Positions 26,270-35,472 of a DNA stretch of 37,496 nt are shown here, one piece after another. Below the pieces are notes generated by a model. It had not been told where the DNA came from, made no database searches, and was given only the letters and a program-made list of their open reading frames with translations. The translations under genes and the position numbers were made by a program. The stretch comes from Bacteroidales bacterium (lineage in GTDB: Bacteria > Bacteroidota > Bacteroidia > Bacteroidales > UBA932). The DNA is taken from contig JAGBTG010000055.1 in NCBI GenBank assembly GCA_017631435.1, forward strand, positions 1 through 37,496, in the 5' to 3' direction. The first letter of the stretch is position 1, and every line of letters begins with the position of its first letter.

Positions 26270-26375
26270 GTTTTGGGGATACCGCGGGGTATCTCGGGGC
26301 GTCTCGTGGTACTGCTGGCTCATTGTGGAGGTTGTGGAGGGTTTGCATACGCTTGTGGGGCCTAAATGAGGATTT

Positions 26376-26408
26376 TATCCCGGTTTTCGCCCCATTTCCG
26401 GGACAAAA
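26376..26408. repeat. 33-bp REP-like repeat, unit 1
   Basis: This unit matches 26428-26460 at 30 of 33 positions. It runs from TATCCCGG to CCGGGACAAAA, so its TCCCGG and CCGGGA ends can pair as a 6-bp stem. Confidence 0.8.
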
Positions 26409-26427
26409 CACACCGACAACCAAAAAA

Positions 26428-26460
26428 TATCCCAGTTTCCGCCCTATTTCCGGGACAAAA
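26428..26460. repeat. 33-bp REP-like repeat, unit 2
   Basis: This is the second unit, 52 bp downstream of the first in the same orientation. One stem base is changed (TCCCAG), so the hairpin is weaker here. Confidence 0.8.
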
Positions 26461-26493
26461 TGCCATCCGCATAAAACCGGTTACGGCTGCAAC

Positions 26494-26522
26494 AAAAAAA
26501 GGATGCTCCAAACGGAACACCC
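26494..26522 (-). terminator. Intrinsic terminator after gapA
   Basis: On the minus strand GGTGTTCC and GGAGCATCC form a slightly bulged stem around GTTT, followed by seven T residues (26500-26494). It lies 29 bp after the gapA stop. Confidence 0.7.
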
Positions 26523-26550
26523 TCTCTCTTGTACTTATAGTTTCCTACAA

Positions 26551-27573
<1,023 letters not shown>

Positions 27574-27615
27574 TTAGACATTTCCTTATATAACAAGGTT
27601 TTTACAAAAACGGTG

Positions 27616-27623
27616 CAAAGATA
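27616..27623 (-). promoter_or_regulatory. -7 box upstream of gapA
   Basis: The minus strand reads TATCTTTG 60 nt before the gapA start. The -33 position reads GTTA rather than TTG. A near match, TATCTTTA, points the opposite way toward surE at about 27647-27654. Confidence 0.45.
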
Positions 27624-27681
27624 TAAAAATGGGAGAAAAAAATAACTATCTTTACAATGATTTTTCCACATTTTTTACCTT

Positions 27682-28521
27682 ATGAAACAACAGCCTGTAG
27701 AAATATTGATTACCAACGATGACGGATACACTTCCAAGGGAATAAACTTCCTTGCAAACCTGCTTGAAGAATACGGCAATGTTACCGTTGTTGCCCCGGA
27801 AGTGGTACAGTCCGGTATGTCTGCGGCACTTTCAATGGGCAGGACCCTGAGACTTGAGAAAAAATCACAAACCGTTGGAAATCACGGCAACAGCATAACT
27901 GTATACTCCCTTACCGGCACACCGGTAGACTGTATAAAGATGGCCATGAACAAATTCTTCAAGGCTGGCGGAAGCGAGACAGTGGAGCAGGACCCTACAG
28001 ACAGGGGATACAAGCCTCACATCATATTTTCAGGCATCAACCACGGCTCAAACGCATCCATTGCATCGCTCTATTCGGGCACGCTTGGAGCGGCGGCCGA
28101 AGGGGCAATATATGGAGTAAAATCCGTAGGGCTCTCCATCAACACCCACCATCCCGATCCTGATTTCACACAAATAGAACCCCATCTGAGAAAAATCATT
28201 GCAAACGCAATGGATCAAGAACTTCCTCAGGGGGTATACCTCAATGTGAACTTCCCGGCCGTTCCGGCAGAAGAAATAAAGGGGATAAAGATTGCAAAAC
28301 AGGGCAACGGCATGTGGCACAAGGAGTTTGAGCAGAGAAAAGACCCTTACGGCCGTCACTATTACTGGATGACCGGCAACTTCAAGGACCTTGAGCAAAA
28401 TCCTGAAAACAACGGCGACCACAACCTTATGGACCAGGGATACATTACAATAGTACCGCACAAGATTGACACCACCTGCTACGCCACAATGGAGCAGCTG
28501 GAAAACGGATGGGAGCTGTAA
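27682..28521 (+). CDS. surE: 5'/3'-nucleotidase SurE
   Basis: This encodes 279 residues. SurE dephosphorylates nucleoside monophosphates using a divalent metal. The N-terminal ILITNDDGYTSKGI carries the metal-binding Asp13-Asp14 pair. VVAPEVVQSGMSAALSM holds the phosphate-binding region. SGINHGSNASIASLYSGT matches the second family motif, with GTLGAAAEGAIYGVKSVGLS behind it. The length is slightly above the usual 250-260 residues because of a C-terminal part common in Bacteroidota. It precedes lpxB by 90 bp, a conserved pairing in the order. Confidence 0.94.
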   Translation: MKQQPVEILITNDDGYTSKGINFLANLLEEYGNVTVVAPEVVQSGMSAALSMGRTLRLEKKSQTVGNHGNSITVYSLTGTPVDCIKMAMNKFFKAGGSETVEQDPTDRGYKPHIIFSGINHGSNASIASLYSGTLGAAAEGAIYGVKSVGLSINTHHPDPDFTQIEPHLRKIIANAMDQELPQGVYLNVNFPAVPAEEIKGIKIAKQGNGMWHKEFEQRKDPYGRHYYWMTGNFKDLEQNPENNGDHNLMDQGYITIVPHKIDTTCYATMEQLENGWEL

Positions 28522-28611
28522 CAAACACAGCGCAGAAGCAATAACGGACACACGCAAGCTATGCCGGAGCAGATTTTGCGGGTGAAAGCAAAAAACACAA
28601 ACAGAAAACAG

Positions 28612-29754
28612 ATGAAATACTACATAATAGCAGGAGAAGCATCGGGAGATTTGCACGGTTCAAATCTCATTAAGGGAATACACCAGACAGACCCACAGGC
28701 ACAGATAAGGTGCTGGGGCGGAGATCTGATGAAAGAGGCTGGAGCAGATCTTGTAAAACACTATAAAGAAGGAGCCATCATGGGCTTTGTAGAGGTGCTC
28801 ACCAACCTGGGCAAACTCTCAAAAAACCTTAACAGCTGCAAGCAGGATATCATTGATTATAATCCCGACGTGGTTGTCCTTATAGACTATCCCGGTTTCA
28901 ATTTCCGCATTGCGGAGTTTGCCAAGAAGCAGGGATTCAGGGTATTCTACTACATAGCACCAAAAGTTTGGGCATGGAAGGAGAAGAGGGTACACCGCCT
29001 CAAGAAGTTTGTAGACCGCCTTTTCATCATATTCCCTTTTGAGATAGAGTACTTCAAAAAATGGGGCATTGACGCCATCTACAACGGCAACCCTCTTCTC
29101 GACAGTGTAGACAACCACCCAAGCGCAACGGAAAGCAAAGAGGAATTCTGCAAAAGGGCAAATATTAATCCCGACAAAACCAAAGTGGCACTCCTTGCAG
29201 GCAGCCGACGCGGAGAGATAAAATACCTCCTTCCACGAATGATTGAGGTGGCAAAGAGATATCCTTCATACCAGTTCCTGCTGGCTTGCGCACCATCAAT
29301 GGACATTGAATTCTACAAAGGAATTATCGGGAATAAATGCAGCAACATAAAACTCCTTGTGGGAGAGACATACTCAATTTTGAGGCATTCCGATGCAGCC
29401 ATCATCAACTCCGGTACAGCAAGCCTTGAGGCGGCACTCATTGGTGTTCCTCAGGTGGTGTGCTACGGAGGCAACGAGATATCCTATCAGATTGCAAGGA
29501 TGGTGGTGAAACTCAAATACATAAGCCTTGCCAACCTCATTATGGACAAAGGGCTGTTCAAGGAACTTATCCAGCACAGCTGCACCCCTACCCTAATCAG
29601 CCAGGAGCTCGACCAACTGCTGAACAATAAAGAATACAGGGCCAAGATGATTCAGGACTACGCAGACGTGCGCACCATACTTGGCGGCGCAGGAGCCTCT
29701 GCAAAAGTAGCAAAGGCCATGACAGACGAACTTAAGAAAATGACAAACAAATAA
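28612..29754 (+). CDS. lpxB: Lipid-A-disaccharide synthase
   Basis: This encodes 380 residues from the ATG at 28612, which gives the standard start MKYYIIAGEASGDLHGSNLI. An ATG at 28561 would add 17 residues (MPEQILRVKAKNTNRKQ) unlike the family, so I reject it. LpxB joins UDP-2,3-diacylglucosamine and lipid X to make the lipid A disaccharide at the inner membrane. Other family segments are VVLIDYPGFNFRIAEFAK, YYIAPKVWAWKEKRV, LLAGSRRGEIKYLLP and SGTASLEAALIGVPQVVCY. It sits between surE and dapF on one likely transcript and shows that the organism makes lipid A. Confidence 0.95.
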   Translation: MKYYIIAGEASGDLHGSNLIKGIHQTDPQAQIRCWGGDLMKEAGADLVKHYKEGAIMGFVEVLTNLGKLSKNLNSCKQDIIDYNPDVVVLIDYPGFNFRIAEFAKKQGFRVFYYIAPKVWAWKEKRVHRLKKFVDRLFIIFPFEIEYFKKWGIDAIYNGNPLLDSVDNHPSATESKEEFCKRANINPDKTKVALLAGSRRGEIKYLLPRMIEVAKRYPSYQFLLACAPSMDIEFYKGIIGNKCSNIKLLVGETYSILRHSDAAIINSGTASLEAALIGVPQVVCYGGNEISYQIARMVVKLKYISLANLIMDKGLFKELIQHSCTPTLISQELDQLLNNKEYRAKMIQDYADVRTILGGAGASAKVAKAMTDELKKMTNK

Positions 29755-29762
29755 TATACATC

Positions 29763-30596
29763 ATGATAGTACACGCATACAAATACCAGGGTGCTGGTAA
29801 TGATTTTGTGATTTTTGACAACAGAAACGGAGAATATGACTGCCTTACTCCCCAACAGATCAAACTTTTGTGCGACCGCCGCTTTGGTGTTGGAGCAGAC
29901 GGAATGATGCTTTTGGGAAAGAGCAATGAATACGATTTCTCAATGAGATACTTCAATGCAGACGGTTATGAGGGAAGCATGTGCGGAAATGGCGGACGCT
30001 GCCTTGTAGCTTTTGCTGCACACAGAGGCATCAAAAAATTTGAATTCAACGCCATTGACGGATATCATATAGCAGAAGTTCTTGAGTACACCCCTCACAG
30101 ATGCATTGTAAAACTTAAGATGGTAGATCTTGAGGCAGGAGACAAATACTCGGAGAACGCATACTTCCTTAACACAGGTTCTCCTCACTATGTGGAGTTT
30201 GTAGAGGATACTGCAACCTACCCTGTAGACGAGAAAGGAAAATACTGGAGATACCACCCCGATTTCGTTGGAGGAACCAACGTGAACTTTGTGCAGATTA
30301 AAGACAACTGCATAAATGTAAGAACCTATGAGAGAGGTGTTGAGGCTGAGACTTTTGCCTGCGGTACCGGTGTTACAGCTTCATCCATTTCAACCTACAT
30401 GTACTCTCCAGAGAAGGGTCATGCAGAGAAAAAAGAGGTTGCAGAGGGTGTTGAGTACGCAAAATACGATATCCACGCTCTTGGAGATGACCTTTCTGTA
30501 TGCTTCAACTACAACAAAGGCAGCAAGACCTTCACAGATGTATATCTTACCGGTCCTGCCACCTTCGTATTTGAATGTGATATTGAAATAGACTAA
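29763..30596 (+). CDS. dapF: Diaminopimelate epimerase
   Basis: This encodes 277 residues, the standard length. DapF interconverts LL- and meso-diaminopimelate for peptidoglycan and lysine synthesis without a cofactor, using two cysteines. Both are present: Cys74 in EGSMCGNGGRC and Cys200 in ETFACGTGVTASS. The start IVHAYKYQGAGNDFVIFDNR is typical. It begins 8 bp after lpxB. Its TAA stop directly abuts the stop codon of the convergent yggS gene with no base between. Confidence 0.95.
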   Translation: MIVHAYKYQGAGNDFVIFDNRNGEYDCLTPQQIKLLCDRRFGVGADGMMLLGKSNEYDFSMRYFNADGYEGSMCGNGGRCLVAFAAHRGIKKFEFNAIDGYHIAEVLEYTPHRCIVKLKMVDLEAGDKYSENAYFLNTGSPHYVEFVEDTATYPVDEKGKYWRYHPDFVGGTNVNFVQIKDNCINVRTYERGVEAETFACGTGVTASSISTYMYSPEKGHAEKKEVAEGVEYAKYDIHALGDDLSVCFNYNKGSKTFTDVYLTGPATFVFECDIEID

Positions 30597-31271
30597 TTAC
30601 TTGCTGTAATTGCGGGCGCCAAAAATTGTTGTTCCAATACGGACCATTGTACTGCCCATCTCCACAGCAATCCTGTAATCTCCACTCATACCCATAGAGA
30701 GTTCATTGAAATTGGGGTGGGTGGAGATATATTTTTCCCTAACCTGGTCAAAGGTCTCCTTCAGGGCTGCAAATTCACCCCTTATCTGCTGCTCATCCTC
30801 CACAAAAGAGGCCATACCCATAAGGCCGCAGATCTCAACTCCTTGCAGCGGCTCCTGCTGAAGTTTTTCCATAAGCTCCATAAGTTCCTCATTTGAGAAT
30901 CCCTGCTTGGTCTCCTCCTGGGCCACAAAAAGTTCAAGAAGGCACTTAACCTTAAGGTTGTTCTTCACAGCATACTTGTTTATCTCCATAAGAAGACGCT
31001 CAGAATCCACTGAATGGATTAAAGCGGCATACGGCAGAACCATCTTAAGTTTGTTGGTCTGCAGATGTCCTATAAAATGCCACTGGATATCACGGGGAAG
31101 CTCCTGCACTTTCTGCAACAACTCCTGCGGACGGCTCTCTCCAAATACTCTCTGCCCTGCCTGATATGCCTCCATAATGGCTTCAGACGGGTTGAATTTT
31201 GAAACTGCCACCAACTTTACAGTTGATGGCAGCTCCTTATTCAGTCTTTCAATTTCACTTGAAATGCTCAT
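30597..31271 (-). CDS. yggS: YggS-family PLP-binding protein
   Basis: This encodes 224 residues of the YggS/PROSC family, which binds pyridoxal 5'-phosphate and helps maintain B6 and amino acid balance without a known catalytic reaction. The PLP lysine is Lys25 in KLVAVSKFNPSE. FGESRPQELLQK, WHFIGHLQTNKLK and the C-terminal LSMGMSGDYRIAVEMGSTMV are the standard motifs. It starts 2 bp after yidC on the same strand and is probably the last gene of the DUF349-yidC-yggS transcript. Confidence 0.94.
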   Translation of the reverse strand: MSISSEIERLNKELPSTVKLVAVSKFNPSEAIMEAYQAGQRVFGESRPQELLQKVQELPRDIQWHFIGHLQTNKLKMVLPYAALIHSVDSERLLMEINKYAVKNNLKVKCLLELFVAQEETKQGFSNEELMELMEKLQQEPLQGVEICGLMGMASFVEDEQQIRGEFAALKETFDQVREKYISTHPNFNELSMGMSGDYRIAVEMGSTMVRIGTTIFGARNYSK

Positions 31272-31273
31272 GA

Positions 31274-33148
31274 TTATCTCTTGTTGTTTCTCATTTGCTG
31301 CTGCTGTCTCTGCAACTCCTGCTGCTGTTTGTACATCTCATCCAATCTCTGCTGGAATTTTGATTTTTTAGGAGCTTTTGCATTTGCAGCCTTAGCCTGC
31401 AGCTGTGCATATAGTTTCTTCTCGTCTACAAAGTACTTTCTGATAACCCAAGTCTGTGCAATTGTAAACAGGTTTGACAACATGTAGTAGTAGCTCAAAC
31501 CGCTTGAGAAGTTGTTACACAACACCAAAAGGAAGATTGGCATAAAGTACAACTGCATGGTTCTCATGCCTGCCATCTCGTTGCCGCTTGGCATCTGGTC
31601 CATGTTCATCTTTGAGTAGAAGTACATTGAAACCGCCATAAGGATAGCAAACAAGCTCACATGGTCGCCATACAATGGAATATGGAAAGGTAGCTCAAAG
31701 ATTGCATCATATGTACTCAAGTCATCTGCCCATAGGAAGCCCTGTTGTCTCAACTCAAATGAAGCAGGGAAGAAACGGAACATTGCAAACAGGATTGGGA
31801 ACTGAAGCAACATTGGAAGACAGCCTCCGAACATGCTCACACCTGTTTTCTTGTACAATGCCATGATCTCCTGCTGTTTCTTCATTGCATCCTCCTGCTT
31901 AGGATATTTCTCATTGATCTTGTCAATCTCAGGTTTCAATACCCTCATCTTTGCAGAAGAGACATATGATTTGAGTGTAAGAGGTGAAATCAACAGTTTG
32001 ATTGCAATAGTCATAAGAAGGATAATGATACCGAAGTTTGAGATGAATCGGCTCAAATAATCAAAGAAGTTGATGATGATTACCCTGTTGATCCATCCTA
32101 TAAGCCACCCGCCTAGAGGTACAATCTTCTCAAAGCCATAATCATAGCTCTTAAGGGTCTTATAGTGGTTAGGACCATAGTAGAAACTGAAAGGATACTC
32201 AACTACAGGTGCAGCTGAATACTCAAGATTCATCTCGGCATTACAGTCCATAAGTCTCAAATCCTCATCTGAAACATCGTAGAACTTGTATGAAAGTTTG
32301 CCGCTCTCAAAGTCATTCTTTGCAAGCATGATTGCAGAGAAGAACTGCTGCTGGAAAGCAAACCACTCAACTTTTGTAGAGATATCCTCTTTGGAATCAG
32401 CCTTTCTCAAGCCCAAATCCTCCACTTTCTCATCACCAGGGAACTTGTATGCGATTGTAGAGTAGTTCTTCTCATTCTCATAACCTCTCTCAAGTCTTGG
32501 GATATCAAGGTTCCAGTCTACAGCAACACCAGATTTTCTTGAGATGTATCGGTCCATTCCCACCATTCTGAGGTTGAAGTCAACCATATATTCGTCGGGA
32601 TTAAGGACATACTCATGCTCAATGTAGGCATTCTCTCCAAAAGGGAGTCTGAATGTAAGTGATGAGTCTGACTGGGCAACTTTTGTAAAGTTGAAGTCTG
32701 CTGTTGAAATCTGCTGGTCGGTGTAGAAGTCAATTGCAAACTGGCTTGCACCTTTTCTCATAAGGTAAAGGTCGAGACTGTCGTGGGTATAGTAATCTTT
32801 TACAAGGACCTGTGAAGCCTGTGCACCTTTTGATGTGAAGGTTACCTTAATCTTGTTGTTCTCCAATGTAAAGAACTCCTCCTGAGCCTTGCTTGCCTGC
32901 TCCAACAATGAATCCTTGTAGACTGGGGCAGCATAAGCCTGGGCCATCTGTGCCCTTGCCACGCTGTCATTCAAAGCCATGATTACCGAATCCACCTTAG
33001 GGGCATTCTTCAGGGCCTCTGCCTGAGCAATTGAATCTGCTACAAATCTCGCTCTCTCCTGTTCGTTGAATTGCTTGGTGTTGTACCAGCTGAATCCAAA
33101 AAGGATCAGACCAATCAGTACAAAACCAATAACCGTGTTTTTATTCAT
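31274..33148 (-). CDS. yidC: Membrane protein insertase YidC
   Basis: This encodes 624 residues, as usual for Gram-negative YidC. An N-terminal membrane segment (TVIGFVLIGLILFGFSWY) is followed by a large periplasmic domain at about 60-340. The conserved insertase core is at about 370-575, with LLISPLTLKSYVSSAKMRVL, INEKYPKQEDAMKKQQEIMA, and GGCLPMLLQFPILFAMFRFF. The C-terminal tail is positively charged and glutamine-rich (KQQQELQRQQQQ), fitting a ribosome-contacting tail. YidC inserts inner-membrane proteins alone or with Sec. It lies 17 bp after the DUF349 gene and 2 bp before yggS. Confidence 0.96.
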   Translation of the reverse strand: MNKNTVIGFVLIGLILFGFSWYNTKQFNEQERARFVADSIAQAEALKNAPKVDSVIMALNDSVARAQMAQAYAAPVYKDSLLEQASKAQEEFFTLENNKIKVTFTSKGAQASQVLVKDYYTHDSLDLYLMRKGASQFAIDFYTDQQISTADFNFTKVAQSDSSLTFRLPFGENAYIEHEYVLNPDEYMVDFNLRMVGMDRYISRKSGVAVDWNLDIPRLERGYENEKNYSTIAYKFPGDEKVEDLGLRKADSKEDISTKVEWFAFQQQFFSAIMLAKNDFESGKLSYKFYDVSDEDLRLMDCNAEMNLEYSAAPVVEYPFSFYYGPNHYKTLKSYDYGFEKIVPLGGWLIGWINRVIIINFFDYLSRFISNFGIIILLMTIAIKLLISPLTLKSYVSSAKMRVLKPEIDKINEKYPKQEDAMKKQQEIMALYKKTGVSMFGGCLPMLLQFPILFAMFRFFPASFELRQQGFLWADDLSTYDAIFELPFHIPLYGDHVSLFAILMAVSMYFYSKMNMDQMPSGNEMAGMRTMQLYFMPIFLLVLCNNFSSGLSYYYMLSNLFTIAQTWVIRKYFVDEKKLYAQLQAKAANAKAPKKSKFQQRLDEMYKQQQELQRQQQQMRNNKR

Positions 33149-33165
33149 ATTGTCTGTTTTTTTGA

Positions 33166-34662
33166 TTATTCAAAGTATGTGTCAATAATTTTTATCTTCT
33201 CTTCTATCTTCAGCAGTTCATCCTTGGCTGCCACTATCTTCCTGGCAACATCTGTCATCATGGAATCTGCATTCTTTGATTTTGCAAAGAAGCCCATATT
33301 GTTCTCCAATGTGGCAATATCCTGCTCAATCTTCCTGTACCTGAGCACAAGTTTCTCCCTCTCAAACTTCAATCCTCTTGCCCCTTTGCCTGTTTTCTTC
33401 ACCTCGGTTACCATCCTGCGGAACTTTTTGAGCTGCTTCTCGCTTTCCACAGACCTGATATCGGCAAAACGGGCATCCATAACCTCGTTGTACTCTTTCT
33501 GTATTCTCTCTTTCTCCTTGAAAGGGACGAATCCTATCTCATTCCACCTGTTCTGGAAATCCCTCATTGCCCTTATGTCCTCCTCCCTCACATTCTTCAT
33601 CCTGTATTCCTTAATCTGGGCAATTATCTGGAGTTTCTGCTGCAGGTTCTCCTCATATTTCTGGTCCTCCTCATCAAGGGCCCTTGCCTTGTTCTCAAAG
33701 AAACGGTCACATGCAGCCCTGAACCTTCTCCATACCTCATCAGACTGTTTCCTCTCCACCGGACCTATCTGCTTCCACTGTTTCTGAAGCCCTATAATCT
33801 CATCAGTAGCACCCTTCCAGTCCTGGCTGTCCATAAGGGATTCAGCTTTTTCGCACAACTCAAGTTTCAGGGCAAAATTCTCCTGCATCCCGTTCTTGAA
33901 ACTTGTGTAGTAGTCCCTCTTGTTGGCATAGAACCTGTCACATGCAGCCCTGAACCTGTCATAAATCTTCTGGTTGTCCTTCTTTGAAGCAAAACCCAAA
34001 TTTTTCCACTCTGCCTGCAACTGGTCCATTTTTTTGGAGAGGTCATTCCATTCATTTGAACTGTCGGGAACAGTATCAGCAATTTCCTCCGCCCTCTCAC
34101 ACAATGCTGTCTTTGCCTCCAGATTCCTCTTCTGTGTCTCCTTCAACTGCTCATAATACTGCTGGTGCCTCTTGTTTATTGCAGAAGTTGCAGCCTTGAA
34201 CCTCTCCCACATCTGCTCCCTGTACTCCTTGGCCACCGGCCCCGTCTCCTTCCACTGCTCATGGAGTTTCTGAAGTTCCTTGAATGCATCAACGACATTC
34301 TCCTGCTGCGCCAGTTCTTCCGCCTTGATGCATAGAGCCTCTTTGGCTTCCATGTTCTTTCTGAAGTCCATATCCCTGAACTCCTTGTTTATCTTTATAT
34401 AGTCGTAGAATTTCTCAACATAATATTGGTAACTCTCCAACAAATCCTTCACTTTAGCCTGCGGTACAACACCTATGGATTTCCATCGCCCCTGCAATTC
34501 CCTGAAAGTCTGAAAAGTTCCGGACACATCCTCCGCCTTCTCAAGCAACTGCTTCAACTCCTCTACAATCAGAACTTTAGCAGCATAGTTCATCTCTTTC
34601 TTTTCAACATCCGGCACCTGTCCTTCATCAACGGGAGCCGCAGAAATTTTCTCTTTGTCCAT
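33166..34662 (-). CDS. DUF349 repeat protein
   Basis: This encodes 498 residues, highly charged and helical, with no signal peptide. Five DUF349-like units are visible by their tryptophan cores: GRWKSIG (Trp60), EQWKETG (Trp137), AEWKNLG (Trp219), KQWKQIG (Trp296) and NRWNEIG (Trp373). The spacing is 77, 82, 77 and 77 residues. Between them lie RFRAACDRFF-type helices. The C-terminal 90 residues look like coiled coil, with a final EEKIKIIDTYF. The family has no established function; the repeat form suggests an elongated scaffold or nucleic-acid- or protein-binding rod. It is the first gene of the yidC-yggS transcript and is read divergently from trmD. Confidence 0.88.
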   Translation of the reverse strand: MDKEKISAAPVDEGQVPDVEKKEMNYAAKVLIVEELKQLLEKAEDVSGTFQTFRELQGRWKSIGVVPQAKVKDLLESYQYYVEKFYDYIKINKEFRDMDFRKNMEAKEALCIKAEELAQQENVVDAFKELQKLHEQWKETGPVAKEYREQMWERFKAATSAINKRHQQYYEQLKETQKRNLEAKTALCERAEEIADTVPDSSNEWNDLSKKMDQLQAEWKNLGFASKKDNQKIYDRFRAACDRFYANKRDYYTSFKNGMQENFALKLELCEKAESLMDSQDWKGATDEIIGLQKQWKQIGPVERKQSDEVWRRFRAACDRFFENKARALDEEDQKYEENLQQKLQIIAQIKEYRMKNVREEDIRAMRDFQNRWNEIGFVPFKEKERIQKEYNEVMDARFADIRSVESEKQLKKFRRMVTEVKKTGKGARGLKFEREKLVLRYRKIEQDIATLENNMGFFAKSKNADSMMTDVARKIVAAKDELLKIEEKIKIIDTYFE

Positions 34663-34691
34663 AACGCGCAGACTATAAAATTACAATCTTG

Positions 34692-34699
34692 CAAATATA
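34692..34699 (-). promoter_or_regulatory. -7 box upstream of the DUF349-yidC-yggS operon
   Basis: The minus strand reads TATATTTG 29 nt before the start codon at 34662. The expected -33 place reads GTTA. Its spacer contains the -33 box of the opposing trmD promoter. Confidence 0.45.
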
Positions 34700-34706
34700 G
34701 TAAAAA

Positions 34707-34737
34707 TTGACAATAGGCTAACTATTTTATATCTTTG
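34707..34737 (+). promoter_or_regulatory. Promoter of trmD
   Basis: TTGA at 34707-34710 and TATCTTTG at 34730-34737 are 19 bp apart, a good consensus match. The predicted start is near 34743, leaving a leader of about 30 nt before the ATG at 34774. Confidence 0.65.
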
Positions 34738-34773
34738 CACGAGCTTTGATTTACAGACAGAAACATCCGTTAT

Positions 34774-35451
34774 ATGAGAATAGACATACTTACAGTTGTT
34801 CCGGAACTATTGGAAAGTCCCCTTAACCATTCCATTGTACAAAGAGCAAAGAATAAAGGACTTGTAGAGATCCACATCCACGACATAAGAGACTACGGCA
34901 AAGGAAACTACCGTCAGGTGGATGACTACAGCTACGGTGGGGATGCCGGCATGATCCTCATGATTGAGCCAATCTACACCCTCATCAACAAACTTAAGGA
35001 AGAGAGGAACTATGATGAGATCATATATATGTCTCCCGACGGCAATGTGCTTGACCAGCCTATAGCCAACAGACTTTCCTGCATGGAAAATATCATGATC
35101 CTGTGCGGCCACTACAAGGGAATTGACCACAGAATCCGTGAGCACCTGATTACCATGGAGATATCCATTGGAGACTATGTATTGAGCGGTGGTGAGCTTG
35201 CAGCAGCAGTAGTTTGCGACGCTGTAATCAGACTTATCCCTGGAGCAATCTCTGACGAGACCTCTGCCTTAAGCGACTGCTTCCAGGACAATCTCCTCTC
35301 GGCACCGGTATATACCCGTCCTGCAAACTTCAATGGCTGGGAGGTTCCAAAAGTATTGCTGTCGGGAAACCCAAAACTGATTGCCCAATGGCAAGAAGAG
35401 CAGTCCCTTGAGAGAACTGCCCGTCTTAGACCTGATCTTTTGAAAAAATAG
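34774..35451 (+). CDS. trmD: tRNA (guanine37-N1)-methyltransferase
   Basis: This encodes 225 residues. TrmD methylates G37 of tRNAs next to the anticodon with S-adenosylmethionine, preventing frameshifts. The knot-fold motifs are clear: [17 protein letters not shown] at the start, [33 protein letters not shown], and [14 protein letters not shown]. The C-terminal domain contains [20 protein letters not shown]. It stands alone here with its own promoter, rather than in the rpsP-rimM-trmD-rplS arrangement common elsewhere. It is followed by a terminator placed inside the opposing symporter gene. Confidence 0.96.
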   Translation: MRIDILTVVPELLESPLNHSIVQRAKNKGLVEIHIHDIRDYGKGNYRQVDDYSYGGDAGMILMIEPIYTLINKLKEERNYDEIIYMSPDGNVLDQPIANRLSCMENIMILCGHYKGIDHRIREHLITMEISIGDYVLSGGELAAAVVCDAVIRLIPGAISDETSALSDCFQDNLLSAPVYTRPANFNGWEVPKVLLSGNPKLIAQWQEEQSLERTARLRPDLLKK

Positions 35452-35472
35452 GTTATTTGAAATAAGAGGATG

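Larger units (their letters stand above)
26270..26550. other. Intergenic stretch between convergent genes
   Basis: These 281 bp contain a GATACC/GGTATC hairpin at 26278-26293 with a 4-nt loop and no T-run, a G-rich stretch with GTGGAGG repeated at about 26324-26340, two 33-bp repeats (26376-26408 and 26428-26460), and the gapA terminator. Short plus-strand frames across the repeats do not look coding. Confidence 0.6.

Noticed and set aside
28561-28611. Upstream ATG for lpxB
   Set aside because: The 17 extra residues do not resemble LpxB, whose conserved start is the in-frame ATG at 28612.
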